Source: Pseudomonadota bacterium (GTDB lineage Bacteria; Pseudomonadota; Gammaproteobacteria; Acidiferrobacterales; UBA6901). From it: 27,403 bases of DNA. The stretch lies in assembly GCA_021785795.1 (NCBI GenBank), contig JAJYEK010000043.1, positions 1 to 27,403 on the forward strand, written 5' to 3'. The number at the start of each line of letters is the position of its first letter. Within the stretch, counting starts at the first letter, position 1. Below the pieces are notes generated by a model. It was not told the origin of the DNA. It did not search any database and saw nothing but the letters and a program-made list of their open reading frames with translations. The translations under genes were made by a program, and so were the position numbers. Shown here in pieces: positions 1 through 7,537 of this stretch.

Positions 1-9
1 GGAGAAGGT

Positions 10-492
10 TCAGGATAGATCCTGCTGCGGCATTCGGACCTCGTTTTCCTCGGGCAGCAGGCCTCGTTCGCAGTGCAGGCGGCCACCCTCCAGGCGCAAT
101 GCCGCATGAAAGCGGTCTCCAATCTCGTCGAGCATCCAGGCAATTTCCGACGGGTGGCAGATCGTGCCGTCGCGGATCAAATGACGGACCAGGATTACCC
201 CGGGCTCAACCTTGAGCATCAGAGGAAGCGGTAGTGCGAGTGCCAGCACCTCGCCTGCGATCACCTTTTCGAGAAGGCGCGGCGAGGAAGACGGGCGCTG
301 GCGAACGTCGAAGCGCAGATGCCCGCCGCCGCCTCCGAGAGTGAGAAGTTCGGCCAGCCAGTCGATGCTTAGTCCGCAATGGACGATTACAGTCCGGCCC
401 ACAAACCGCCTGAAGAACCGCCCAAATGTATCCGCCGACTGACGCGCAGAGCGTTTGTGGCGTCCCAGTTTTGCAAGCAGTCTCGCTATCAT
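10..492 (-). CDS. Hypothetical protein, 160 aa
   Basis: I do not recognise this protein. The start is placed at the ATG at 490-492, because the frame stays open far upstream only as antisense of the flavoprotein gene at 676. The part from 492 downward looks protein-like: a basic N-terminus (about residues 1-33), a Leu/Gly-rich middle and an acidic, Leu-rich C-terminal half, with no clear signal peptide or membrane helix. A GGAG lies 12 bases upstream, which is long for a ribosome site; the same GGAG is better spaced for an ATG at 499, but that frame reads as Arg/Ser-rich noise. The gene is divergent from the disulfide reductase, with 183 bp between starts. No function is proposed. Confidence 0.5.
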   Translation of the reverse strand: MIARLLAKLGRHKRSARQSADTFGRFFRRFVGRTVIVHCGLSIDWLAELLTLGGGGGHLRFDVRQRPSSSPRLLEKVIAGEVLALALPLPLMLKVEPGVILVRHLIRDGTICHPSEIAWMLDEIGDRFHAALRLEGGRLHCERGLLPEENEVRMPQQDLS

Positions 493-675
493 GTGCCATA
501 ATGTCTCCGGATATCGCGGGGGCTGCAAGCAGCGTCTTCTGAGGAGGGGGTTCCGGCGGCGCCTGCCGGCCAGCTGTTGCCCGGACCCTGCGATATTGCG
601 GTCAAGGCCGGTATGCCGGATGCACGGGCCTGCATTGGCCGGATTCCGGGACCCTGCGGCGGGAGCAAAAGTGCT

Positions 676-2106
676 GTGACACAGTCGTTTGATATCGCTG
701 TCATCGGGTCTGGCCCGGGTGGATACCGCGCCGCGGTGCTCGGCGCCTTGCGCGAACGGCGTGTCGTGGTCGTGGAAAAACAAGATTGGGGTGGCTGCTG
801 TCTCAACCGTGGGTGTGTACCGAAGAAGGACTGGTACCACAGCGCCCGACTGGTGGCTGCGTCCCGGGAGTTTTCGGGACGCGGAATCAGCGGCAGCTTG
901 GCAGTCGACTTGGGGCGCGCCTGGGAACATCAGGAAGCCGTGGTGCGCAAAGTGCAGGACAGCTACCGGGATTATATGAAGCGTCTGGGCATAAGCATGC
1001 TCAGTGGAACTGCCAGCTTCGCTTCCGCGCACGAACTGGACATCCAGTCCGGGACCACGCGGAACCGCATTCAGGCCGCCAGCGTAATCATCGCCACCGG
1101 GTCTCAGCCGGCGCCGACACCCGGCCTTGCCCCACGGCCCAAGCGCATTCTTACCACGGACATGCTCTTTGACGAGCCGCCGCCGGGACGCCGTGTCGCT
1201 GTGATCGGCGGCGGCCTGATCGGCGCCGAGTTTGCCTTCATACTTTCCATGCTCGGCCTGGAGGTGCATTGGGTTACGCGCCGTTCGCCCCTGGCGCGCA
1301 CTCGTTTCAGTCCCCAGGCATTAACCCTCCTGAAGGAGGCCCTGCGCGCCTACGGCATTGAGCCGCTCGAAGGTGTGAGTGTGACTGGCAGCTCATTGCG
1401 CAACGACGAACTGGTGCTGGACCTCACCGAGGGACATGAGCTTGCCGTTGACTGGGCGCTGCTCGGAACCGGACGGGTTCCGTTCACGGACGGGCTCGCG
1501 CTCGATGCCGTCGGGGTTGCGCTGGATGAGCGCGGCTATGTGCGCGTAAATGAGCGTCTGCAGACCAATCTGCCGCATGTCTACGCGGTTGGCGATTGCG
1601 TATCCGAGCACATGACCGCCAATCAGGCGATCGCCGACGCAGCCGTTGCGGTGCAGAACATCATTGCCGGCGATTCGCCACTGATACAGCGCCGGCGCGA
1701 TGTAGAGTGGGTACCCGAAGTGATTTACAGCGCCGTGGAGCTGGCGCGACTGGGTCTGAACGAGGATTTGGCGGAGGATGCCGGACTGGAGCCGGCCGTG
1801 GGTTTTGCAGCGTTCGAGAATTCCCCATGTGCGCTCGGCCAGGACGACACGCGCGGCTTCGTGCGCCTCATCGCAGATCTGGACAGCGGGGCACTCCTGG
1901 GGGCGGAGGTGGCCGGAGCCCAGGCAGGCGAACTGATCCACATGCTGGAGCTCGTGCCGGATCACGCCTCCGCGCTGGCTCATCTGGCCCACGTGTCGGT
2001 AAACCACCCGACCCGGGCCGAGGAGTTCGTGAATGCCGCTGAAACACTGGCAAGCAAATGGGGTCTTCGAAGCCGGATATTCAGTACTCCGGATCATGGG
2101 CAGTAA
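676..2106 (+). CDS. Class I pyridine nucleotide-disulfide oxidoreductase (glutathione reductase/dihydrolipoamide dehydrogenase family)
   Basis: A 476-aa FAD flavoprotein that should pass electrons from NAD(P)H through FAD to a redox-active disulfide. The FAD Rossmann motif GSGPGG is at 11-16, the redox pair C42-x4-C47 lies in GCVPK context, a second nucleotide motif GGGLIGAE follows near 175, and a YAVGDC FAD motif lies further on. The C-terminal H444-PTRA-E449 dyad is that of active disulfide reductases. After the second beta-alpha-beta the sequence reads T201-R202-R203, where NAD-specific lipoamide dehydrogenases carry an acidic residue, so NADPH use is inferred. GCVPKK and HPTxxEE resemble glutathione reductase more than Lpd. 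An extra Cys41 sits beside the redox Cys. Start: GTG at 676 with GGGAG ten bases upstream; upstream in-frame starts add repetitive non-family sequence. Substrate unknown. Confidence 0.88.
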   Translation: MTQSFDIAVIGSGPGGYRAAVLGALRERRVVVVEKQDWGGCCLNRGCVPKKDWYHSARLVAASREFSGRGISGSLAVDLGRAWEHQEAVVRKVQDSYRDYMKRLGISMLSGTASFASAHELDIQSGTTRNRIQAASVIIATGSQPAPTPGLAPRPKRILTTDMLFDEPPPGRRVAVIGGGLIGAEFAFILSMLGLEVHWVTRRSPLARTRFSPQALTLLKEALRAYGIEPLEGVSVTGSSLRNDELVLDLTEGHELAVDWALLGTGRVPFTDGLALDAVGVALDERGYVRVNERLQTNLPHVYAVGDCVSEHMTANQAIADAAVAVQNIIAGDSPLIQRRRDVEWVPEVIYSAVELARLGLNEDLAEDAGLEPAVGFAAFENSPCALGQDDTRGFVRLIADLDSGALLGAEVAGAQAGELIHMLELVPDHASALAHLAHVSVNHPTRAEEFVNAAETLASKWGLRSRIFSTPDHGQ

Positions 2107-2144
2107 CCGCACGGGGCCTGGAACCGACCACTTGTCCGGGCCGG

Positions 2145-2174
2145 TTGCCCGGCATCCGCCGAATATCGTAGTAT
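2145..2174 (+). promoter_or_regulatory. Possible sigma-70 promoter of the WYL gene
   Basis: TTGCCC at 2145-2150 and TAGTAT at 2169-2174 are separated by 18 bp, in the only AT-richer patch between the reductase and the WYL gene. The -35 matches the consensus at 4 of 6 positions. A start would fall near 2181, about 45 bases before the ATG. A short CCGGGC/GCCCGG hairpin overlaps the -35 but has no U-tract. Weak call. Confidence 0.3.
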
Positions 2175-2225
2175 TCTTATTCTAGAGTGGTGCCCTAACC
2201 GGGCGGGTAGGCGACGGTTCAATCC

Positions 2226-2633
2226 ATGATTCCTAATGTCCTGCAGGTGCTAACGGCGGCGGTACGGGAAAAGCGCTGTGTTGCCATCCGTTACCACGAC
2301 CAGACCCACATCCGGGTGATCGAGCCGCATGCCATCTATACCGCCGGCAATGGCGAGATCGTTGTCGACGGCTACCAGATCCGCGGTTATTCGTCGTCCG
2401 GCCGCCAGCCGCCGTTCTGGCGCCCCTACCGGCTCAAGAAGATCAGCGCTGTCTCGCTGCTCAAGGAGCCCTTTCAGACCCGAACGGAAGACGGGTTCGT
2501 TTCGGACAAGGAAAGATACCGGGACCGGCTGCTGGCCATTGTCGATGACCGGCGGCGGTCATTCATCCCGCCTTCATTTGGGGCGCCGGACGAAATGGGT
2601 CCGCACCTGCCGGGCAGCTTGCGTCGCCGCTAA
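2226..2633 (+). CDS. Stand-alone WYL-domain protein, 135 aa
   Basis: The first 85 or so residues form a WYL-type SH3-like beta-barrel: an N-terminal helix, the AIRYHD strand, the VIEPHAIY strand, the VDGYQIRGYS strand and WRPYRLKKIS. WYL domains are ligand-sensing modules, usually attached to an HTH in transcription factors (PafBC, DriD) or to phage-defence and CRISPR regulators. Here no DNA-binding domain is present; the C-terminal 45 residues are charged and Pro-rich. It probably acts as a ligand-binding or accessory regulatory protein, but the ligand is unknown. The gene stands alone between the reductase and the convergent ptsI. The start ATG has no strong Shine-Dalgarno. Confidence 0.7.
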   Translation: MIPNVLQVLTAAVREKRCVAIRYHDQTHIRVIEPHAIYTAGNGEIVVDGYQIRGYSSSGRQPPFWRPYRLKKISAVSLLKEPFQTRTEDGFVSDKERYRDRLLAIVDDRRRSFIPPSFGAPDEMGPHLPGSLRRR

Positions 2634-2696
2634 GCGGGCACAGCGCGCCTATGCGGGGTGTCGCGGCCAACCTGCAGGGAAGAAACCGGAGCCGCG

Positions 2697-4436
2697 CTAG
2701 CGTTCGTTCATCTTGTCTACAATCGCGTGCAGTTCTGCAGTGTCGCGAGCGCCGAGCACCTTTTCCGCAAACCGCTCCAGTTCGACGAGGTTGCTGCTGC
2801 GCACGATTCTCTTTATCTCCAGCAAACCCGAAGGATGCATGCTGAATTCATCCAAGCCCAGGCCCAGAAGCAGGCGCGTATAGCGTGTGTCACCGGCCAT
2901 TTCTCCGCACATCGCCACCGGGATGCCGGCCGACTTGCCAGCTCGAATCGTAGTCGAGATCAGCCTTAGCACTGACGGATGCAGCGGGTCATACAGATAG
3001 TTTACCGCCTCGTCAACGCGGTCGATCGCCAGCGTATACTGGATAAGATCGTTCGTCCCGATCGAAAAGAAATCGAGGTGCGGCGCAAACAGGTCGGCAG
3101 ACACCGCCGCTGCCGGTACTTCAATCATGCCCCCAACCTGCACTGCCGGGTCGAACGGCTGTCCCTGACGAGTCAGTTCCGTCTTGGTTTCCTCGATAAG
3201 GTCCAGAACGCGAAACATCTCTCCCAGGCTCGACAACATAGGAATCATGATGCGAACCTGTCCGAGAGCCGAAGCACGCAGGATCGCCCGAAGCTGCGGA
3301 CGGAACAGGGTTGTGTCGTGCAGGCACAGGCGCACGGCGCGCAGGCCCAAAGCCGGATTAACGGTGACGGTGTCTATGGGGCGGCTGCTTGCGTCTACGC
3401 GCTTGTCGGCGCCTAGATCAAGGGTGCGTATAGTAACCGGTCTTCCGGGGATGGCCTTCACGACTTTCGCGTAGGCTCGATATTGCTCCTCTTCGTCAGG
3501 CAGATCGGAGCGGTTCATGAACAGGAATTCCGTGCGGTATAGTCCGATTCCCTGGGCTGCAACCTTGGCCGCCGCCTTTACATCGTCCGGAAGCTCTATG
3601 TTTGCATAAAGCGTGATCATGCGGCCATCGAGCGTCCGCGAGCGGCTCGCCTTGATTGCCTCGAGTTCCCGCTTGAGGTGAACGATGTCCTTCTGTCGGC
3701 TCTGGTATTCCGCGACAATGGCGGGCTCCGGCAGTACCACCAGGACGCCGAGCTTCCCATCGACTATGAGCTCCTCGCCGCTGCGTATGGCGCGAGTGGC
3801 GTTGTGCACCGCGACAATGGCCGGGATTTCGAGGCTGCGGGCCAGGATTGCTGTATGGGAAATCGGGCCGCCCAGATTGGTCACGAATGCGGCGATGCGC
3901 GTGTGTTTGAGCAGCACAATATCTGCCGGTGCAAGGTCATTAGCGACTACGATCTGTCCGTCGAGCGCATCTGTGATTTGTTCATGTTCCTCGTCGGTCG
4001 ACACAAGCAGATTGCGCAGGATCCGGTCCACAACCTGTCCGACATCGGTTTTCTTGCTGCGCAGATAGGGGTCGTCCATCTGCTCGAACACCGCCGACAG
4101 CTCATCGCTCTGTGTCTTGAGCGCCCACTCGGCATTACGCCGCTTCTTGCGAATTGTCCCGACCGGCGCCTCGCAGATCATCTTGTCATGCAGGATCAGC
4201 AGATGCGTGTCGATGATGCTCGAAATTTCCGGAGGAGCGGACTTGGGGATCTGGTTGCGGATGCGTTCTAGCTGGCTTCGCGCAGAGTTGATCGCCGCGA
4301 CGAAGCGCCCAACCTCGTCTTCGATCAGGCTTTCGGGTAGGACATATTCCGGAACCTCCGGCCGTTCGCGGTGCAGAACGTAAGCCTTGCCAATGGCAAT
4401 GCCGCTGCTGACACCGGTCCCGTGCAGTACGAGCAT
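2697..4436 (-). CDS. ptsI: PTS Enzyme I (phosphoenolpyruvate-protein phosphotransferase)
   Basis: Takes phosphate from PEP onto its active-site His and hands it to HPr His15 in the cytoplasm. At 579 aa it is a plain EI, without the N-terminal GAF domain of PtsP. The N-terminal HPr-binding domain covers about 1-140, the phospho-His loop GGPISHT has His194, and the C-terminal PEP-binding barrel starts near 250, with the conserved AMCGE cysteine loop near 500. All catalytic landmarks are present. It is the last gene of the hprK-rapZ-EIIA-ptsH-ptsI run, 6 bp after ptsH, and converges on the WYL gene with no obvious terminator between them. No PTS permease (EIIB/EIIC) lies nearby, so the role is probably regulatory. 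Confidence 0.97.
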   Translation of the reverse strand: MLVLHGTGVSSGIAIGKAYVLHRERPEVPEYVLPESLIEDEVGRFVAAINSARSQLERIRNQIPKSAPPEISSIIDTHLLILHDKMICEAPVGTIRKKRRNAEWALKTQSDELSAVFEQMDDPYLRSKKTDVGQVVDRILRNLLVSTDEEHEQITDALDGQIVVANDLAPADIVLLKHTRIAAFVTNLGGPISHTAILARSLEIPAIVAVHNATRAIRSGEELIVDGKLGVLVVLPEPAIVAEYQSRQKDIVHLKRELEAIKASRSRTLDGRMITLYANIELPDDVKAAAKVAAQGIGLYRTEFLFMNRSDLPDEEEQYRAYAKVVKAIPGRPVTIRTLDLGADKRVDASSRPIDTVTVNPALGLRAVRLCLHDTTLFRPQLRAILRASALGQVRIMIPMLSSLGEMFRVLDLIEETKTELTRQGQPFDPAVQVGGMIEVPAAAVSADLFAPHLDFFSIGTNDLIQYTLAIDRVDEAVNYLYDPLHPSVLRLISTTIRAGKSAGIPVAMCGEMAGDTRYTRLLLGLGLDEFSMHPSGLLEIKRIVRSSNLVELERFAEKVLGARDTAELHAIVDKMNER

Positions 4437-4442
4437 GGCGTT

Positions 4443-4712
4443 TTATTCTTCCTCGCCAAAGCGATTTTCTATCAAGCCGCGCAGGGCTTGCATGGCCTCG
4501 TCCTCGTCCACGCCCTCAACGTTCAGGCTGAGACGGCTTCCCTTGCCGGCGGCGAGCATCATGATTCCCATTATGCTTTTTCCATTGGCCTGATGGCCGT
4601 TTCGTTCCAGTACGATGTCGCTCTTGAACTGTGATGCCAGATTTACAAACTTTGCCGACGCGCGCGCATGCATGCCAAGCTTGTTTATTACCATTATGTT
4701 TGCCTGCTTCAT
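4443..4712 (-). CDS. ptsH: HPr phosphocarrier protein
   Basis: An 89-aa HPr. His15 in GMHARAS accepts phosphate from Enzyme I, and Ser46 in GKSIMG is the site used by HPr kinase/phosphorylase; both are present at their canonical positions. Its ATG overlaps the EIIA stop in an ATGA tetranucleotide (4709-4712), implying translational coupling. With hprK in the same operon, both His and Ser phosphorylation are expected. In proteobacteria such HPr proteins act in regulation rather than sugar uptake. NPr is an alternative name, but the intact Ser46 plus hprK favours HPr. Confidence 0.96.
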   Translation of the reverse strand: MKQANIMVINKLGMHARASAKFVNLASQFKSDIVLERNGHQANGKSIMGIMMLAAGKGSRLSLNVEGVDEDEAMQALRGLIENRFGEEE

Positions 4713-5122
4713 CGGTCTGGACCTGCCTTGCGCAAGGCGGCTGGTGCTGACACGATCCCTTCGGGTCCACCCGTAAGCGCCTTAGCGATCAGTCCCTCCA
4801 TGTCTAAGTTGCGGTAGTTCAGAACCCGAATTAGCATCGGCAGATTGACGCCGCTGACCAGTTCGACGTGGCTTTTCCGAAGCAGGCGGCAGGCGGTGTT
4901 GGTGTGGGATGCACCGTAGATGTCGGCGAGAATCAGTACGCCCTTGCCGCGGTCGAGGTGCCCCAGACGCTGCCTGATGGCCTGTTCCAGCTGCTCTTGC
5001 GGTAATTCGTAGTCTATTGGCAGAGCCTCTATCCCAGAAGGCAGATTGCCGAGGACATGCTCCGCCGACCGCAGCAGGCCTATCCCGAAATCCGTCTGCG
5101 CCAGTATCAGAAGACCTATCAT
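4709..5122 (-). CDS. Mannose-type PTS EIIA domain protein with Gln at the phospho-His position
   Basis: A single-domain 137-aa EIIA of the mannose/fructose (AgaF/ManX) fold, found in proteobacterial regulatory PTS operons. The fold landmarks are clear: an N-terminal beta strand MIGLLIL, the AEHVLG helix, the VLILADIYGAS segment with the conserved Asp, and the SGVNLPMLIR segment. The family's phospho-accepting His should follow the first strand, at residue 9 or 10 (for example VTHAPLG). Here residue 9 is Gln (codon CAG, 5096-5098), and no His lies within ten residues of it. The usual GATP turn also reads GASH. The frame is open and the gene overlaps rapZ (4 bp) and ptsH (4 bp), so it is probably expressed but unable to take phosphate by the usual route. 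Confidence 0.88.
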   Translation of the reverse strand: MIGLLILAQTDFGIGLLRSAEHVLGNLPSGIEALPIDYELPQEQLEQAIRQRLGHLDRGKGVLILADIYGASHTNTACRLLRKSHVELVSGVNLPMLIRVLNYRNLDMEGLIAKALTGGPEGIVSAPAALRKAGPDR

Positions 5123-5973
5123 GCCAACTCCCGGTGTCGAACCTGCGCCTTTACGCCTTTGCGCAAAAAGTGTTCCGCCAGCTTTCCGACCAGATATACG
5201 GAGCGATGCTGTCCGCCGGTACAGCCCAGCGCGATGGTCATGTAGCTGCGATGCTCTGCTTCGAAGCTTGGCAGCCAGTTTTCGAGGAAGCCGCTCAGCT
5301 GCGTTAACATATCCTGCACCCGCCGGTCCCGTTCAAGAAACTCCACGACCGGCTGGTCGAGCCCCGTGAGCTTGCGCAGATCAGCCTCCCAGTATGGATT
5401 GGGAAGGCAGCGAACGTCGAATACAAAATCCGCGTCGAGTGGAGTACCGTTCTTGAACCCGAAGGATTCGAACATGAGCGTCATCCCCTCGGTATTATCG
5501 CTGCGCGCGAAGTTATGCACCAGATGGCGCAGTTCGTGGGGTGTGGTATGGGTTGTATCGACCCGCAGTGTTGCATTGGCTGACAGCGGTTCGAGTAGCG
5601 CCTTCTCCTGTCGGATTCCATCCAGCAACGGGGTGCCTCGCCCAGTAAGCGGGTGCTTGCGGCGCGTAGCTTTGAAGCGCCTGACCAATACGGATTCCTC
5701 AGCCTCCAGAAAAATGATCTGATAGCCCAGTCCGATGGACTTGAGCTGGGTCAGTCCTTCTGGCAGGGCGTCGAGGAATCGGTGATTGCGGGCGTCGATA
5801 CCGACCGCCGCGTTGCGCAGCTCGTCGTGACCGGCTTCCGTGAGCTGGCGCGCGAAATGCGGCAGCAGTGCTGCCGGAAGGTTATCGATGCAGTAGAACC
5901 CCATGTCTTCCAGCGCCTGGAGTGCGATGCTTTTCCCGGAGCCGGATAGCCCGCTGACTATTAGGAAGGTCAT
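5119..5973 (-). CDS. rapZ: RapZ-family nucleotide-binding protein (RNase adapter)
   Basis: A 284-aa homologue of E. coli RapZ, an RNA-binding adapter that senses glucosamine-6-phosphate and directs RNase E to the sRNA GlmZ; B. subtilis YvcJ is the same family. Walker A GLSGSGKS is at 8-15, and the C-terminal RNA-binding half contains the invariant GCTGGQHRS motif and ends with a basic KGVKAQVRHREL tail. Length is normal for the family. Its TGA overlaps the EIIA start (ATGA, 5119-5122); hprK ends 55 bp upstream. Whether GlmY/GlmZ-type RNAs exist in this organism cannot be judged here, so the exact target is open. Confidence 0.95.
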   Translation of the reverse strand: MTFLIVSGLSGSGKSIALQALEDMGFYCIDNLPAALLPHFARQLTEAGHDELRNAAVGIDARNHRFLDALPEGLTQLKSIGLGYQIIFLEAEESVLVRRFKATRRKHPLTGRGTPLLDGIRQEKALLEPLSANATLRVDTTHTTPHELRHLVHNFARSDNTEGMTLMFESFGFKNGTPLDADFVFDVRCLPNPYWEADLRKLTGLDQPVVEFLERDRRVQDMLTQLSGFLENWLPSFEAEHRSYMTIALGCTGGQHRSVYLVGKLAEHFLRKGVKAQVRHRELA

Positions 5974-6028
5974 ATCTGGCGCCGCTCCGGCTTGCGGGCC
6001 AGTGGCGGGCCGGCTATTGGGTATTCCA

Positions 6029-6979
6029 TCATTTTTCGGCCTCTTTCATTGCGGCCTCCTGCCGCTTGATCATATCCTCCAGCGGGTTAACCCCGCGCAT
6101 GCGCAGTATATGGTTGCGGGTGGCAACTTCGACCAGTACCGCAAGATTTCTGCCGGGAGCCACGTACAGAACCACTTCCGGGATATCTACATCGAGGATG
6201 CGACGGGATTTCTGTTCCGCCTGCAGGCGGTCTATGCTGCTCAGGCGCCGACGCTTCAGCTGTTCGAGATGCACGATCAGCCGCAGCGTCTTCTCCGAGC
6301 GTACCGCGGTTTCTCCGAACATGGCCCGGACATTGAGAATTCCCAAACCCCGCACTTCCAGAAAGTCCCGCAGTATGCTCGGGCTGCGCCCGAGCAGTAC
6401 GTCGGGACCGGTCCGATAGAACTCAACGGCGTCGTCGGCGATAAGCCGATGGTTCCGGCTCAGCAGTTCGAGTGCCAGTTCGCTCTTGCCCATGCCGCTT
6501 TCGCCGGTGAGCAGGACCCCGACACCCATCACCTCCAGATAAACCCCGTGCAGCGTGATGTGTGCAGCCAACACCGACGCAAGGTAATGCTGCAGGTGAT
6601 CAATGAGCTTCGGACTGGGTAGCGGCGAAGAAAACAGCGGCAGGTTCAGCGAATCCGATGCCAACCGCAGGTCGGCGGGCACCTTTTCGCTGTTGGCCAC
6701 CACCACCACAGCGGTCGTGGCGCAGCCGAACAGATCGCGCACAGCCTGGCTTCGTTTCGGTGGCTTGAGCCTGCGGAGGTAGGCGGTCTCGGCGCTTCCG
6801 AGAATCTGCACGCGGTTGGGGTGCACGAAATTGAGGTGGCCCACCAACGCCATACCCGGGAACTTGGCGGTGGCTGGCTCCAGCAAGCGGTTGCGGCCTG
6901 CATGGCCGGACAGCCACTTGAGCTTCAGGGGCTCCCGCTGTGCCTCAAACAGGCCATTGGCCGTGAGAATCGTGGTCAT
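6029..6979 (-). CDS. hprK: HPr kinase/phosphorylase
   Basis: A 316-aa bifunctional enzyme that phosphorylates Ser46 of HPr and removes that phosphate again by phosphorolysis. The N-terminal domain (1-130) is full length, unlike the shortened alphaproteobacterial forms. Walker A GESGMGKS is at 159-166, followed by the IADDAVEF acidic motif and the HprK signature EVRGLGILNVR from 208. It is the first intact gene of the PTS operon and lies directly downstream of the damaged ptsN position. The ATG at 6979 overlaps the stop of a doubtful upstream frame (TGA, 6976-6978). HPr with Ser46 is encoded in the same operon, so the substrate is present. Confidence 0.96.
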   Translation of the reverse strand: MTTILTANGLFEAQREPLKLKWLSGHAGRNRLLEPATAKFPGMALVGHLNFVHPNRVQILGSAETAYLRRLKPPKRSQAVRDLFGCATTAVVVVANSEKVPADLRLASDSLNLPLFSSPLPSPKLIDHLQHYLASVLAAHITLHGVYLEVMGVGVLLTGESGMGKSELALELLSRNHRLIADDAVEFYRTGPDVLLGRSPSILRDFLEVRGLGILNVRAMFGETAVRSEKTLRLIVHLEQLKRRRLSSIDRLQAEQKSRRILDVDIPEVVLYVAPGRNLAVLVEVATRNHILRMRGVNPLEDMIKRQEAAMKEAEK

Positions 6980-7073
6980 ACGTGCTGTCGGATGGACGGT
7001 GTGCCGGGGTCATAAACGCTCATGAACCACGCGCAGCGGTTGCCGGCGATCCGCCGCTCATCCAGAGCCTGAG

Positions 7074-7537
7074 CTACTGTATGCCCTCGAAGAGGCTCCC
7101 GGGTTCCGGCCTGCTCTCCGCCGCGATCCGGCCAATGCGGGTCGAAGCCGGACGCTGCTGCAGAACGGTCACCCTGGCCCGGGCGGGAAACGGGAGCGAG
7201 CAGCCCCCCCAGTCCGGAAAGCAGGCCCGGTGGAAAAGACAGCCGGGGTTGCTGGCGCACGAACCCGGGGCCTGCCGGCAGGCCCGCAACGCCCGCCCAG
7301 CGACCGCTGTATGGTCTGGGCGCCGTGCCATGGATATGGGCGGTGCCGGGGCGCAGGTGGGTCCCGGCGTCTTCTCGCCGCACCCCCGGGCCTGGGCGTG
7401 CTGCCACCGGGCGGCTTGCGCTCCCGGGCTGGATCGTACGCAGCGGATGCAGTCTGTGGCGACGCCTGGCCTCAGACCGGAGGGTTTGGTCGTATCCCAT
7501 ACGTTTGCTGTGTCGATAGCAGTGTGATTTTATTCAA
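7074..7537 (-). pseudogene. ptsN: Probable decayed ptsN (EIIA-Ntr) relic
   Basis: No intact gene is present here, but ptsN normally lies between hpf and hprK/rapZ, and fragments of that family can be read in shifting frames. A TTG at 7537 follows AAGGGA. The frame around 7365-7327 gives G-T-x-L-x2-G-x-A-x2-H-G, close to the EIIA-Ntr active-site block G-S-T-x3-G-x-A-I-P-H-G. The same frame continues with GRWAGVAG, FVRQ and LLAPV at about the expected distances. Another frame ends with a LFEGIQ-stop at 7074-7076, like a PtsN C-terminus. The span (464 bp) fits a gene of about 155 codons but needs at least two frameshifts. The alignment is by eye from memory of the family and is the weakest part of the call. 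Confidence 0.4.

Noticed and set aside
577..675. Earlier start of the disulfide reductase
   Set aside because: The added 33 residues are repetitive and non-family, while GTG 676 has GGGAG upstream and begins right before the FAD motif.
493..1269. Upstream two thirds of a 419-residue minus-strand frame running from 1269
   Set aside because: It is antisense to the disulfide reductase, whose motifs are unmistakable; only the part below 492 is kept.
6976..7500. 174-aa minus-strand ORF overlapping the hprK start by ATGA
   Set aside because: Arg/Pro/Gly-rich composition, no ribosome site, and position-three G+C no higher than expected; better read as part of a ptsN relic.
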